DNA from: Chitinophaga hostae
Lineage (GTDB): Bacteria > Bacteroidota > Bacteroidia > Chitinophagales > Chitinophagaceae
DNA length: 64,000 bases
NCBI RefSeq assembly: GCF_018224885.1
Contig: NZ_JAGTXB010000010.1
Coordinates: 240,246-304,245, forward strand
Direction: 5' to 3'
The notes under the pieces are model-generated. The model did no database searches, was not told the DNA's origin, and was given only the letters and a program-made list of their open reading frames with translations. Made by a program: the position numbers and the translations under genes. Numbering within the stretch: position 1 is the stretch's first letter; every line of letters starts with the position of its first letter. Below are positions 1-8,799 of this stretch, piece after piece.

Positions 1-2346
1 ATAGGTCACCGATGGCAAAATCGGGAATAGCGATACCTGCTTTGCGCTTACCTCTAAAGTACCATTCAACACGTTTCCCTGTTGATCGAAATAAATAAAG
101 TAAGGATTTTTCCGGCTATATACATTGTAGATAGAAAAAGTCCAGCTGCTTTTTATACGCCGGGGCTTTTTGGGTGTTGGGGTATAAATAGCCGACAAAT
201 CCAGCCGGTGATAAGCTGCCAGCCGGTAAGAGTTGATACTGCCATAACCCTGTATCAGCGTGGTTTCCATAAAATAAAATGTTTCCGGTAAAGTAGTGGT
301 ATTACCCGTGCCATAAATAAACACGCCCGACAAAGTCCAGTGCTTATCCAGGTCGTAGGTGCCCACCAATGCCAGGTCGTGACGCCGGTCGTATTTGGCC
401 GGATAGCGTTTACCGTCATTCAGATCCGGGAACTGCCGCCAGGTCCAGGCCAATGTATAACCCAGCCAGCCGGTAAAGCGTCCCTTTTTCTTATTCACAA
501 ACAATTCCAGGCCATAAGCCTCTCCTTTCCCAAATACGAAATCCTGTTCGGGATCAGTCAGGGAAGGCGTATACCCTTCTCTGTACTCTATCTGGTGTTC
601 CATGCTTTTGTAGTATACTTCGGCTGAAGCTTCATAGGTATTGTTGTTGAAATTGCGGAAATAACCTGCGGAGTATTGCCACGATAACTGCGGCTGTACC
701 AGGTAGGTACTGGGCACCCATACATCCGTAGGCAACGTGGTACCGGCATTAGACACCAGGTGGATAAACTGGTAGTTGCGTGTTACAGCCGCTTTAATGG
801 AATTAAGATCATTCCATGACCAGCGCAGGATGACCCGCGGCTCAAAACCGCCATAGCGGATAACCGGCTGCCAGCGCCGGTATACAATGCTGTCGGTTTT
901 ATTACCGGCTGCATCCCTGGTGTACCTGGTATAGGGCCCTATCTGCATAAAACCGCTGTACCGCACACCTGCATTCAGTTGCAGATGAGGCGATATTTCC
1001 CAGTCGTCCATCAGGTATAATGCTACTTCATGTGCATATTTTTTAAATGCATTTTCGGGAGAAAATTTTGTGGTATCCTGGTTCCCTGAAACAGTAGACG
1101 GGGTAAAGGTGTGATAGATATAATTTGCACCGAATTTGATGTGATGATTCACATGTGCGTAATAGTCAAAATCTGTTTTTATGTTGGCGTCACTGATGCC
1201 GGAAGATAAACGGATATCAAAGTTATTCTGCACCGCACTGAACTGGAACTTATAGTCGTTATAGATCAATGAGGTGTTGGCAAACAGCTTTTTATTGAAC
1301 ACATGGTTCCATCTTAACGTGGCGGTAGTATTGCCCCAGGGAATCTTTACATTAAAAGAGCGGTCGTTATTGTTAAAGCTAAAAACATCTTTTCCAAGAT
1401 AGCCGCTCAAATAGAGGCGGTCCCTGTCCGAAAAAATATAGTTCATCTTTACATTCAGGTCATAAAAATAATACCCTGAACCTTTGTAGTTCGTTTTATT
1501 AATAAATGGTTTGGTGATCAGGTCAATGTAGGTACGACGGCCGCTGACAATAAAAGAGGCCTTGTCCTTTTTCAACGGTCCCTGGAAAGAGAGCCGGGAA
1601 GCAATCAGTCCTATTCCCCCTTCTCCCTGGAATTTTTTATTATTCCCTTCTTTCATGGCAATATCAACCACAGATGACAAGCGCCCGCCGTAATTGGCCG
1701 GCATACCGCCTTTGATGAGCGTGGTATTGCGAATGGCATCTGCGTTAAACACAGAAAAAAAGCCGAACAAATGGCCTGTATTATATACCGGCGCCTCATC
1801 CAGCAGGATAAGGTTCTGATCCGGACCGCCGCCACGCACATAAAAACCCGCATTTCCTTCGCCAGCCGCCTGTACGCCGGGCATGAGCTGCAGCGCCTTG
1901 AGCACATCCACTTCTCCCATCAGGGCGGGCAATTTCTTTACCTGGATAGAGGTGAGTTCGGCGCGGCCCATATCGGTGCTTTTAACATTGGCATCTTTCC
2001 GCTTATCCGTAATCACCACCTCTTTGGCCTGGTAGGAACGGGGAAACAATTCCAGGTTTTGCGTAATATTTTCGTTGAGGGTAAGCGCAACCGCTTTGGA
2101 TTCATATCCAAGAAAAGAATACAACAGGATATAGTTTCCGGCCGGAAGGGTAATAGAATAAAAACCGTAATTATTTGTCTGAACACCGGTAGTCGAGTGT
2201 AAAACCTGTATAGTGGCCCCCGGAAGGGATTCTCCGTTGGTGCTGTCTTTTATAAAGCCGCTCACGGTATATTGCTGCCCCTCTGCCTCCCTGGAGGCAC
2301 ACAGTAAAAAAAGGACCAGCAAGAAGGCACCATATCGTGTGAACAT
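1..2346 (-). CDS. TonB-dependent receptor with carboxypeptidase-like N-terminal domain (3' end outside window)
   Basis: Translating the minus strand from the ATG at 2346 gives an uninterrupted frame to the window edge (782 codons), so the C-terminus is missing. A signal peptide (about residues 1-23, ending before GQQYTVSG) is followed by a carboxypeptidase-regulatory-like beta-sandwich (about 25-105) and a TonB plug. The plug shows LMPGVQAAGEGNAGFYVRGG and LIKGGMPANYGGRLSSVVDI, both typical of Bacteroidota receptors; the rest reads as barrel. It lacks the SusC-type plug and has no SusD neighbour, so it is probably an ordinary TonB-driven importer of unknown substrate in the outer membrane. 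It starts 67 bp downstream of a DUF3347 lipoprotein on the same strand and may be co-transcribed with it. Family assignment is firm; substrate unknown. Confidence 0.93.
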   Translation of the reverse strand, partial: MFTRYGAFLLVLFLLCASREAEGQQYTVSGFIKDSTNGESLPGATIQVLHSTTGVQTNNYGFYSITLPAGNYILLYSFLGYESKAVALTLNENITQNLELFPRSYQAKEVVITDKRKDANVKSTDMGRAELTSIQVKKLPALMGEVDVLKALQLMPGVQAAGEGNAGFYVRGGGPDQNLILLDEAPVYNTGHLFGFFSVFNADAIRNTTLIKGGMPANYGGRLSSVVDIAMKEGNNKKFQGEGGIGLIASRLSFQGPLKKDKASFIVSGRRTYIDLITKPFINKTNYKGSGYYFYDLNVKMNYIFSDRDRLYLSGYLGKDVFSFNNNDRSFNVKIPWGNTTATLRWNHVFNKKLFANTSLIYNDYKFQFSAVQNNFDIRLSSGISDANIKTDFDYYAHVNHHIKFGANYIYHTFTPSTVSGNQDTTKFSPENAFKKYAHEVALYLMDDWEISPHLQLNAGVRYSGFMQIGPYTRYTRDAAGNKTDSIVYRRWQPVIRYGGFEPRVILRWSWNDLNSIKAAVTRNYQFIHLVSNAGTTLPTDVWVPSTYLVQPQLSWQYSAGYFRNFNNNTYEASAEVYYKSMEHQIEYREGYTPSLTDPEQDFVFGKGEAYGLELFVNKKKGRFTGWLGYTLAWTWRQFPDLNDGKRYPAKYDRRHDLALVGTYDLDKHWTLSGVFIYGTGNTTTLPETFYFMETTLIQGYGSINSYRLAAYHRLDLSAIYTPTPKKPRRIKSSWTFSIYNVYSRKNPYFIYFDQQGNVLNGTLEVSAKQVSLFPILPSVTY

Positions 2347-2413
2347 ACCGTGTTAAATCATAAACAACAAAGTATCGTAATTTACGACTTACTGGCCACG
2401 ATTCAACGATCTA

Positions 2414-3001
2414 TTATTTATAGGTTAAACTATCCCGCGTTTCGCCACAGGTGAGCATTTTATGACCAAAATACGGATTCTGTATCCCCGGCTTATCGCT
2501 CAACCAGTAAGCGCCTTTGTCGTCAAATGCCATGGGGCAGTACTGGTGATAAATAGTATGTCCTTTTAAACCCGTATTCTTAACAAGGTCGAACAGCATA
2601 TCCGATACCATCTGGAAAGCGGCCCGTTTGCCATCCAGTCCTGTTTCGCCTTCAAAACCGGCCAGTTCCGCGCTGATACTGCCGGTGATACCGGAAATAT
2701 TAGCCAGGTGGGTACTGTCCATCTGCAAAAGACCTACCGGCAAACTATCCACATGCAATTTCAAATCTGTCGCCACCCGGTTGGCAACAACACTATCCGC
2801 CTGTACCAGTGCATCCGACAAACGGTAATAGGATGCCATCGCAGTTCCCAGCGAATCATAAAACACCTGGTTATAGGGCGCCTGTAAAGCGGCTGAAGTG
2901 ACCGCCTGCTGCGGTTCTTCCTTTGGTGTACCGGAGTGGCATGCAACCAAACCTGTTACCAGTATTAACAATCCTACGGGAACGCCTACTTTAAAACTCA
3001 T
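2414..3001 (-). CDS. DUF3347-like lipoprotein, possible metal-binding
   Basis: 195 residues. The N-terminus is a lipoprotein signal with lipobox LVAC (Cys about 21), so it is probably membrane-anchored in the periplasm. The body is helical, and the C-terminus carries YHQYCPMAFDDKGAYWLS, then NPYFGHKMLTCG. This is the signature of DUF3347-type domains, which often occur beside Bacteroidota copper or heavy-metal efflux genes. The conserved Cys, His and Met residues make metal binding plausible, but this is inference. It lies upstream of a TonB receptor and about 2.3 kb from the start of a regulator-kinase-CzcCBA cluster on the other strand, which fits a metal-handling role. The ATG at 3001 is the only start that keeps the lipobox close to the N-terminus. 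Confidence 0.8.
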   Translation of the reverse strand: MSFKVGVPVGLLILVTGLVACHSGTPKEEPQQAVTSAALQAPYNQVFYDSLGTAMASYYRLSDALVQADSVVANRVATDLKLHVDSLPVGLLQMDSTHLANISGITGSISAELAGFEGETGLDGKRAAFQMVSDMLFDLVKNTGLKGHTIYHQYCPMAFDDKGAYWLSDKPGIQNPYFGHKMLTCGETRDSLTYK

Positions 3002-3038
3002 AGTTTTGTGCTTTGACGCAAAACTAAATAAATACCGG

Positions 3039-3218
3039 GAAATTGTCTGGCCCAGGATTAGACTGATTTTGATGATTTAAAGGATTTTTTCTTTTTGATT
3101 TTAAAAGATTAAGGGAGATATCAGCGGATATCTTCGCTAATCCTTTAAAATCAAATTATAGTTATTAAAAAATCCTTTAAATCATCAAAATCAGTCTAAT
3201 CCCGGGCCAGACAGTTTC
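3039..3218. repeat. Intergenic palindrome, family A copy 1
   Basis: Inverted repeat of about 50-bp arms (3039-3089 and 3168-3218, two mismatches seen) around an 80-bp centre that itself has partial dyad symmetry. Each arm contains TGTCTGGCCC, then GATTAGACTGATTTTGATGA. The same core recurs at 33514-33700. It separates the divergently transcribed DUF3347 and ABC-F genes. A transcript from either side could fold into a long hairpin. Function is unknown; a MITE-like or REP-like element is plausible. Confidence 0.85.
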
Positions 3219-3241
3219 TGCGAAATCCCGACATTTATCCT

Positions 3242-3249
3242 TAACTTTG
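3242..3249 (+). promoter_or_regulatory. Bacteroidota -7 box for the ABC-F gene
   Basis: TAACTTTG matches the Bacteroidota -7 consensus TAnnTTTG. No perfect -33 TTG is present at 19-21 bp (CTG at 3218-3220 is the nearest). The box argues that translation starts at the ATG at 3280, not at the in-frame TTG at 3247, which lies inside the box. Confidence 0.55.
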
Positions 3250-3279
3250 CACGTTTTTTATCCAATTTTTTTATTTTTT

Positions 3280-5247
3280 ATGTTGATCGCATTACAGGAC
3301 ATTACGTTTGAGTTTGGATCCAGGGTTATACTGGAAGATTCTTCCTGGCACATAGAACCAGGCGACCGCGTGGGGCTTATCGGGTTGAATGGTACCGGCA
3401 AATCTACCCTGTTACGCATTATCAATGGGGAATATTCCATTTCCAAAGGAAGTATTAATAAAAGTAAAAATCTGACAATAGGTTTCTTTAACCAGGACCT
3501 GCTCAGCTTTGAAACAGATGAATCTATCCTGACAGTGGGCATGATGGCTTTTGGTAAAGCGCTGGAGCTGGAGAAAGATATTGAACGTATAACCAAAGAG
3601 CTGGAAGACAGCCAGACCGACGAATTGCTGCATGAATTCAGCGATAAACTGCATGAATTTGAAGCGCTGGATGGCTATAACATGAAGCACAAAACCGCGC
3701 AGGTATTGGAAGGACTGGGTTTTACCACTTCCGATCTTGAACGTCCCTACAGCCAGTTTTCCGGTGGCTGGCGCATGCGTGTACTCCTGGCCCGCCTGAT
3801 CCTGCAGCAACCCGATGTACTCATGCTCGATGAGCCCACGAACCACCTGGATCTTCCCTCCATTGAATGGCTGGAAAGATACCTGATCGGCTATAACGGC
3901 GCCGTGATCATTGTATCGCACGACCGTTACTTCCTGGATCGTATGGTAAACAGGATCGTGGAAGTATACCAACAACAGCTGCACCACTACGCCGGTTCTT
4001 ATGCCGACTATGAAGTGGAAAAAGAACTCCGCCGCGAAATGCAGCAACGTGCCTACGAAAACCAGCAGGACTATATCCGCCAGCAGGAACGTTTTATTGA
4101 GCGCTTTAAAGCCAAAGCATCGAAGGCTGCACAGGCCCAGAGTATTGCCAAAAGACTGGACAAGCTGGAACGGGTGGAACAAACTGACAACGGTCCCTCT
4201 AAAATAAAAATCAACTTCACGGTAGACAAAACGCCGGGGAAAATTTTATGTACCCTGAACAATATCAGCAAAAGCTTCGGGAACATAGAAATCCTTAAAA
4301 ATACCAGCGCAGAAATCAACCGGGGTGATAAAATTGCCCTGATCGGCGCCAACGGTAAGGGTAAGTCTACCCTGCTCCGTATCATTTTCGGCATGGAACC
4401 TATGGAAGGCGAACGCGTTCCGGGTCATAACGTAGTCACCAGCTTCTATGCGCAGCATCAGCTGGAATCGCTCGATATGAACAGCGAGATTCTCGATGAA
4501 CTGAAAAACTTCGGTAGTGGTCGTAATGAACTCGAATTAAGGCAACTGCTCGGCTGTTTCCTTTTCACCGGCGATGATGTATTTAAAAAGATCAGGATAC
4601 TTTCCGGGGGAGAAAAAGCAAGGGTGGCACTGGCCAAAACCATTATCAGCCAGGCAAATTTCCTGATGCTGGATGAGCCTACGAACCACCTGGATATGAA
4701 CTCGGTGCAGATGCTCATTGATGCGCTGAATAAATACGACGGCAGCCTGGTACTGGTATCGCACGACCGTTACTTCGTGAGCCAGACCGCCAATAAGATC
4801 TGGGAAATTGTAGACGGCGAAATCAAGGAATTCAAGGGTACTTACAACGAGTACGAAGAATGGAAAAAGAGGATGGCTGCCCAGCAGCAACAGCAGCAGG
4901 CAAGTGCAAAGGCTAACAGCAACGCAGATACGAAGAAAGATACACGGCAGCAAAATACGGCTCCTGCCGCTGAAGGCAAAGGCGCTATCAACAAAGATGT
5001 GCAGCGTGAACTGCAGAAACAGCAAAAACAGTTTTCGCAGGTTGAAGGACAGGTAGCAAGCTTGAAAGAGCGTAAAGCCAGCCTGGAAGCCAGTTTGGGC
5101 TCACCAGACATCTATAACGACAAAACAAAATTTGCCCAGGTAGAAAGCGAATACCAGGATGTACTGAAATACCTGGACCGGGCAAATCAGCAATACGAAC
5201 AGTTATTTGAAAAAATAATGCAGCTGGAAGCAAACCTGACCAGCTGA
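3280..5247 (+). CDS. ABC-F family ATPase
   Basis: 655 residues from the ATG at 3280. Two ABC cassettes without membrane segments: Walker A GLNGTGKST (35-43) and GANGKGKST in the second half, signature motifs FSGGW and LSGGEKAR, and DEPTNHLD in both halves. Between them is a long charged helical linker rich in Gln, Arg and Glu, as in ABC-F proteins. A Gln-rich stretch then leads to a C-terminal coiled coil (about 570-655) like that of Uup. ABC-F proteins act on ribosomes, in translation control, ribosome rescue or antibiotic protection. The coiled-coil tail favours the housekeeping Uup/YdiF type over a dedicated resistance protein. The in-frame extension to 3247 was rejected because it overlaps the -7 box. 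Confidence 0.95.
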   Translation: MLIALQDITFEFGSRVILEDSSWHIEPGDRVGLIGLNGTGKSTLLRIINGEYSISKGSINKSKNLTIGFFNQDLLSFETDESILTVGMMAFGKALELEKDIERITKELEDSQTDELLHEFSDKLHEFEALDGYNMKHKTAQVLEGLGFTTSDLERPYSQFSGGWRMRVLLARLILQQPDVLMLDEPTNHLDLPSIEWLERYLIGYNGAVIIVSHDRYFLDRMVNRIVEVYQQQLHHYAGSYADYEVEKELRREMQQRAYENQQDYIRQQERFIERFKAKASKAAQAQSIAKRLDKLERVEQTDNGPSKIKINFTVDKTPGKILCTLNNISKSFGNIEILKNTSAEINRGDKIALIGANGKGKSTLLRIIFGMEPMEGERVPGHNVVTSFYAQHQLESLDMNSEILDELKNFGSGRNELELRQLLGCFLFTGDDVFKKIRILSGGEKARVALAKTIISQANFLMLDEPTNHLDMNSVQMLIDALNKYDGSLVLVSHDRYFVSQTANKIWEIVDGEIKEFKGTYNEYEEWKKRMAAQQQQQQASAKANSNADTKKDTRQQNTAPAAEGKGAINKDVQRELQKQQKQFSQVEGQVASLKERKASLEASLGSPDIYNDKTKFAQVESEYQDVLKYLDRANQQYEQLFEKIMQLEANLTS

Positions 5248-5251
5248 GGAA

Positions 5252-5362
5252 AGAATAATGAATTACGAATTACGGATTTGTCCGAGATCTTCGCACCAAT
5301 CCGTAATTCGTAGTTCGTAATTCATTATTCGTAATTCTTTCCTTATAATTCGTAATTTCATC
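5252..5362. repeat. Intergenic palindrome, family B (GAATTACG repeats), copy 1
   Basis: Left arm near 5252-5278 and right arm near 5300-5333 are complementary. Both are built from iterations of GAATTACG/CGTAATTC, and further CGTAATTC units continue to 5360. It fills the gap between the ABC-F gene and the response regulator. A related array is at 22072-22157. It could form a hairpin that ends the upstream transcript, but it lacks a compact stem plus T-run. Confidence 0.75.
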
Positions 5363-5364
5363 TT

Positions 5365-6051
5365 ATGCAGAAAATACTGGTAGTTGAAGACGAAGTAAAA
5401 GTGGCCAATGCCGTTAAAAAGGGGCTGGAAGAAAATGGTTTTGACGTGGATGTGGCCTATGATGGCCGTATTGGCAAAGGATTAGCCATCAGCAATAACT
5501 ACGACCTGGTCATCCTTGATCTCAACCTTCCCCATCATAACGGTTATGAAATCTGTGAGGTGATCCGGCATAAAAATAACCGGGTTCCGGTTATTATGCT
5601 CACCGCCCTTGGCGGCGTGGAAGACAAAATGCAGGCCTTTGAACTGGGCGCTGATGATTACCTTGTAAAGCCTTTCGACTTCCGTGAACTACTGGCACGT
5701 ATAAGGGTGTTCCTCAAAAGGGCCGGCTCCGAAGCTACCCACGGCACTCAGTATAAAATCAGTATCGCCGACCTGGAAATAGACCGGGAGAAAAAGGATG
5801 TTACCCGTGGCGGCAAAAAAATTGCCCTCACCGCCAAAGAATACCAGCTGCTCGAATTCCTCGCCATGCACAAAGGCAAGGTAATCTCCAAACTCACCAT
5901 CGCTGAAAAGGTATGGGATATCGACTTTGATACCGGTACCAACGTGATTGAAGTATACATGAACTTCCTCCGAAAGAAAATAGACAAGGATTTTGAACAG
6001 AAACTATTACATACCAAAACCGGTATGGGGTATTATCTCTCTGAAGAATAA
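5365..6051 (+). CDS. OmpR/PhoB-family response regulator
   Basis: 228 residues. An N-terminal receiver has acidic pocket E8/D9/E10, phospho-acceptor Asp52 (LVILDLNLP), Thr80 and Lys102 (VKPFD). A C-terminal winged-helix DNA-binding domain (about 130-225) includes LTAKEYQLLEFLAMHKGKVI and the typical ending TKTGMGYYLSEE. It is followed after 16 bp by a sensor kinase and then by the CzcCBA-like efflux genes on the same strand. It therefore probably activates that operon in response to a divalent metal, as CzcR/CopR types do. The metal cannot be read from sequence. Confidence 0.95.
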   Translation: MQKILVVEDEVKVANAVKKGLEENGFDVDVAYDGRIGKGLAISNNYDLVILDLNLPHHNGYEICEVIRHKNNRVPVIMLTALGGVEDKMQAFELGADDYLVKPFDFRELLARIRVFLKRAGSEATHGTQYKISIADLEIDREKKDVTRGGKKIALTAKEYQLLEFLAMHKGKVISKLTIAEKVWDIDFDTGTNVIEVYMNFLRKKIDKDFEQKLLHTKTGMGYYLSEE

Positions 6052-6067
6052 CACTACCTTTTTCTGA

Positions 6068-7438
6068 TTGAAGATCAAATACAAAATAGCGCTCTATTAC
6101 ACTATTTCAGCCGCGCTGATGCTCATCGCATTTGCAGTGCTGGCCTATTACTTTTCTGCCAAATCACGCAAGGCGGAATACCTCGAAAGACTGGAATACC
6201 GCGCCCGGTCCATTGCCAATGTAATTATTGAAGATGGAAATGTAAAGGTAGACCTGCTCCGTAAACTGGACCGCACCACTTTCCAGGACCTTTATAAAGA
6301 AACCATCCTGGTATATAACCCCAGCTACGACCTGCTGTATAGTAACCTGAAAGATACCACTATCCGCACGCATCCCAGGTTGCTGAACTTTATAAAGGAA
6401 AACAAATTATATAGTTATGATAAGGGAAGCGGTGAAGTAGTAGGCGTGTATTATACAGAGGGAGATGTATCGGTTATCGTCATCGTGTCCTCCTTTGATA
6501 AATATGGTTTCCAAAATCTGCGTAATCTCAGCCAGATCCTGCTCCTGGAGCTTATTACCGCTGTTATTGTATTGGTAGGTGTTGGTTATTTCTTTGCCCG
6601 CAAAATGGTGGAACCTATTGATCAGCTGGTACAACAGGTAGATAGCATCAATGCCAACAACATGCACGATACCCAGGTAGCAGTAAAAGGAAAAGATGAA
6701 ATCGCCAAGCTGGGAGCGAACTTCAACACAATGCTGCAGCGTCTCAGCGAATCTTTTCATCTCCAGAAAAGCTTTGTAAGCAATGCCTCTCATGAACTGC
6801 GTACCCCACTGGCAGCCATTATCAGCCAGCTGCAGGTGGCATTGTCGAAAGATCGCTCCCGGGAAGAATACCTTGCCTTGCTGACGTCTGTACTGGAAGA
6901 TGCGGAAAACCTCTCCGACCTTTCCAATGGCCTGTTACAGCTCGCCCAGTCAGAAATGCGGCAACAGGAGTTCGTACTGAGCAATGTGCGGATCGATGAG
7001 CTGCTGATGGAAATGACCACCCTGATCCGCCTGAAACAAAAAACGCCCAGCAAAGTGGAGATCCATTTTGTGAAAGTACCGGATAATGATTCCATGGTAA
7101 CCTGCTATGGAAATGAAAACCTGCTGAAGGTATTGTTCCTGAACCTCATCGATAATGCCTGTAAATTTTCTGAGAATAATACCGCGTGGGTCTCTATAGA
7201 TTTCTACACCCAATACATCCTTGTACAGATAAAAGACAATGGTATCGGTATTCCGCCGGAAGAAATCAATAAAATATTTGAACCCTTTTACCGTGGCCGC
7301 AACGCGCTCCAAATCCGCGGCCATGGCCTTGGTTTGTCTATCTGCAAAAAAATTGTGCAAATCCATAACGGTCATATTACTGTTACGGCTACTCCTTCCG
7401 AAGGCACCACTTTCGCAGTGATACTCCCTCACATATAA
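6068..7438 (+). CDS. Sensor histidine kinase
   Basis: 456 residues. TM1 (about 8-28), a periplasmic sensor of about 125 residues, TM2 (about 157-177), HAMP (about 178-230), then HisKA with His242 in NASHELRTPLAAI and HATPase_c with N-box NLIDNACKFS, DNGIGIPPEE and GHGLGLSICKKIV. The start is taken as TTG at 6068 because the next ATG (6119) would remove half of TM1. The short sensor domain has no obvious His- or Met-rich metal site. Partner of the regulator just upstream; probable sensor for the efflux operon downstream. Confidence 0.93.
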   Translation: MKIKYKIALYYTISAALMLIAFAVLAYYFSAKSRKAEYLERLEYRARSIANVIIEDGNVKVDLLRKLDRTTFQDLYKETILVYNPSYDLLYSNLKDTTIRTHPRLLNFIKENKLYSYDKGSGEVVGVYYTEGDVSVIVIVSSFDKYGFQNLRNLSQILLLELITAVIVLVGVGYFFARKMVEPIDQLVQQVDSINANNMHDTQVAVKGKDEIAKLGANFNTMLQRLSESFHLQKSFVSNASHELRTPLAAIISQLQVALSKDRSREEYLALLTSVLEDAENLSDLSNGLLQLAQSEMRQQEFVLSNVRIDELLMEMTTLIRLKQKTPSKVEIHFVKVPDNDSMVTCYGNENLLKVLFLNLIDNACKFSENNTAWVSIDFYTQYILVQIKDNGIGIPPEEINKIFEPFYRGRNALQIRGHGLGLSICKKIVQIHNGHITVTATPSEGTTFAVILPHI

Positions 7439-7502
7439 TTCTTTAAGGCTTTTTTAATCTTCCTTAAAGGCCGCTTTAATTCCGCTTTGTGAGCTTTGTA
7501 TC

Positions 7503-8795
7503 ATGAAATCTGGCATTATGCGAACTATAAGGATGCTGTTAATAACAGCAAGCGTTTCCTGCCTGGGCTTTATTCAACCTACACAGGCACAAACGACACC
7601 GCAAACCGTTACGCTGCAATCCGTAGAGGATTCCTTCCTCATAAAAAACTACCTGTTACTGGCACAACGTTACCAGGTGGATGCCTCTAAAGCATTGGTA
7701 CGACAAGCAAAAATGTGGAGCAATCCATCTTTCAGCACCGTATTGGGTTTTGGCAGCACTGATAAATTCAAGCCATTTAATGTAGGCTCGGGTGGCGAAA
7801 CACAATATAATATCGACCAGTTAATTCAGCTGGCAGGGAAAAGAAATAAAAGCATCCAGCTGGCCGCAGCAGCCTCAAAAATGAGCGAGGCTAATTTCGA
7901 TGAACTCGTTCGTACGCTTCGATTGCAGCTCCGCGAAAACTTCTACAATATCTACTACCAGCAACAAACGGAAAAAGTGTTGAACGAGCAGCTGGAAAAC
8001 CTGCAGAAAATTGTGGATGCGTATGTTACTGCCGATAAAAAAGGAAGCGTGGCACATGCCGACCTCGTAAGGCTGCAGGCCCTGCAGGTGGGCATCGAGA
8101 ATGATTATGCAGACCTGAAACAACAGGAACTGGAATCTCAGAAAAACCTACAGCAACTGTTACATACCAGGGATTTTTATGAGGCCAGTCTGCAACCCGC
8201 GGAACTGGCTTCATACAGCCTGGATAAGATCCAGTTGCCACAGTTGCTCGACAGCGTTGCGCAAAACCGCCCGGATGTACGCATGGCTGACATGCAATAT
8301 CAAACCGCGCAGTTAAACTACCGGTTGCAGAAATCCATGGCCGTTCCGGATCTGCATGTAGGCGCCACCTATGATAAACAGGGCAGTTATACGCCCAACT
8401 TCGTAGGACTTACACTGGGAATTGACCTGCCTGTGTGGAACCGCAACCAGGGTAATATCCGCGCCGCACAACTGCAGATCGGCAGTGAACAACAACAGCT
8501 GCTTCAGCAACAGTCCATTGCACAATCCGAAGTGCTCAATGCCTATCAACGAATAGTATCGCTCGAAAAACGCTACAAAGGTTTCGACCTGCACCAGTTC
8601 CAGGGCGAGTTTGATACACTCATCTCCGAAGTGGCTAAGAACTTCAGTAAAGGAAATATCTCCCTGCTGCAGTTCATCGACTATTTCAACAGCTATAGCG
8701 ACAACGCAAAAAATATCAATAAGTTTTTATCCAACCGGGTAAATGCTTACGAAGAACTCAACTATGCAACAGGACAAGAATTATTTAAAAATTAA
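7503..8795 (+). CDS. TolC/CzcC-like outer-membrane efflux channel
   Basis: 430 residues. Signal peptide (cleavage near TQAQTTP, about residue 29), then two outer-membrane-efflux-protein repeats rich in long Gln/Leu helices, for example QLIQLAGKRNKSIQLAAAAS and NRPDVRMADMQYQTAQLNYR. This is the trimeric channel of a tripartite pump, working with the adaptor and RND protein encoded downstream. The adaptor gene begins 4 bp after its stop. The ATG at 7518 is an equally usable start, five codons shorter. Metal class is inferred from the partner RND protein. Confidence 0.93.
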   Translation: MKSGIMRTIRMLLITASVSCLGFIQPTQAQTTPQTVTLQSVEDSFLIKNYLLLAQRYQVDASKALVRQAKMWSNPSFSTVLGFGSTDKFKPFNVGSGGETQYNIDQLIQLAGKRNKSIQLAAAASKMSEANFDELVRTLRLQLRENFYNIYYQQQTEKVLNEQLENLQKIVDAYVTADKKGSVAHADLVRLQALQVGIENDYADLKQQELESQKNLQQLLHTRDFYEASLQPAELASYSLDKIQLPQLLDSVAQNRPDVRMADMQYQTAQLNYRLQKSMAVPDLHVGATYDKQGSYTPNFVGLTLGIDLPVWNRNQGNIRAAQLQIGSEQQQLLQQQSIAQSEVLNAYQRIVSLEKRYKGFDLHQFQGEFDTLISEVAKNFSKGNISLLQFIDYFNSYSDNAKNINKFLSNRVNAYEELNYATGQELFKN

Positions 8796-8799
8796 GCGC

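Noticed and set aside
3412..4182. Long minus-strand frame opposite the ABC-F gene
   Set aside because: It is the antisense of conserved ABC motifs, with no homology-like features of its own.
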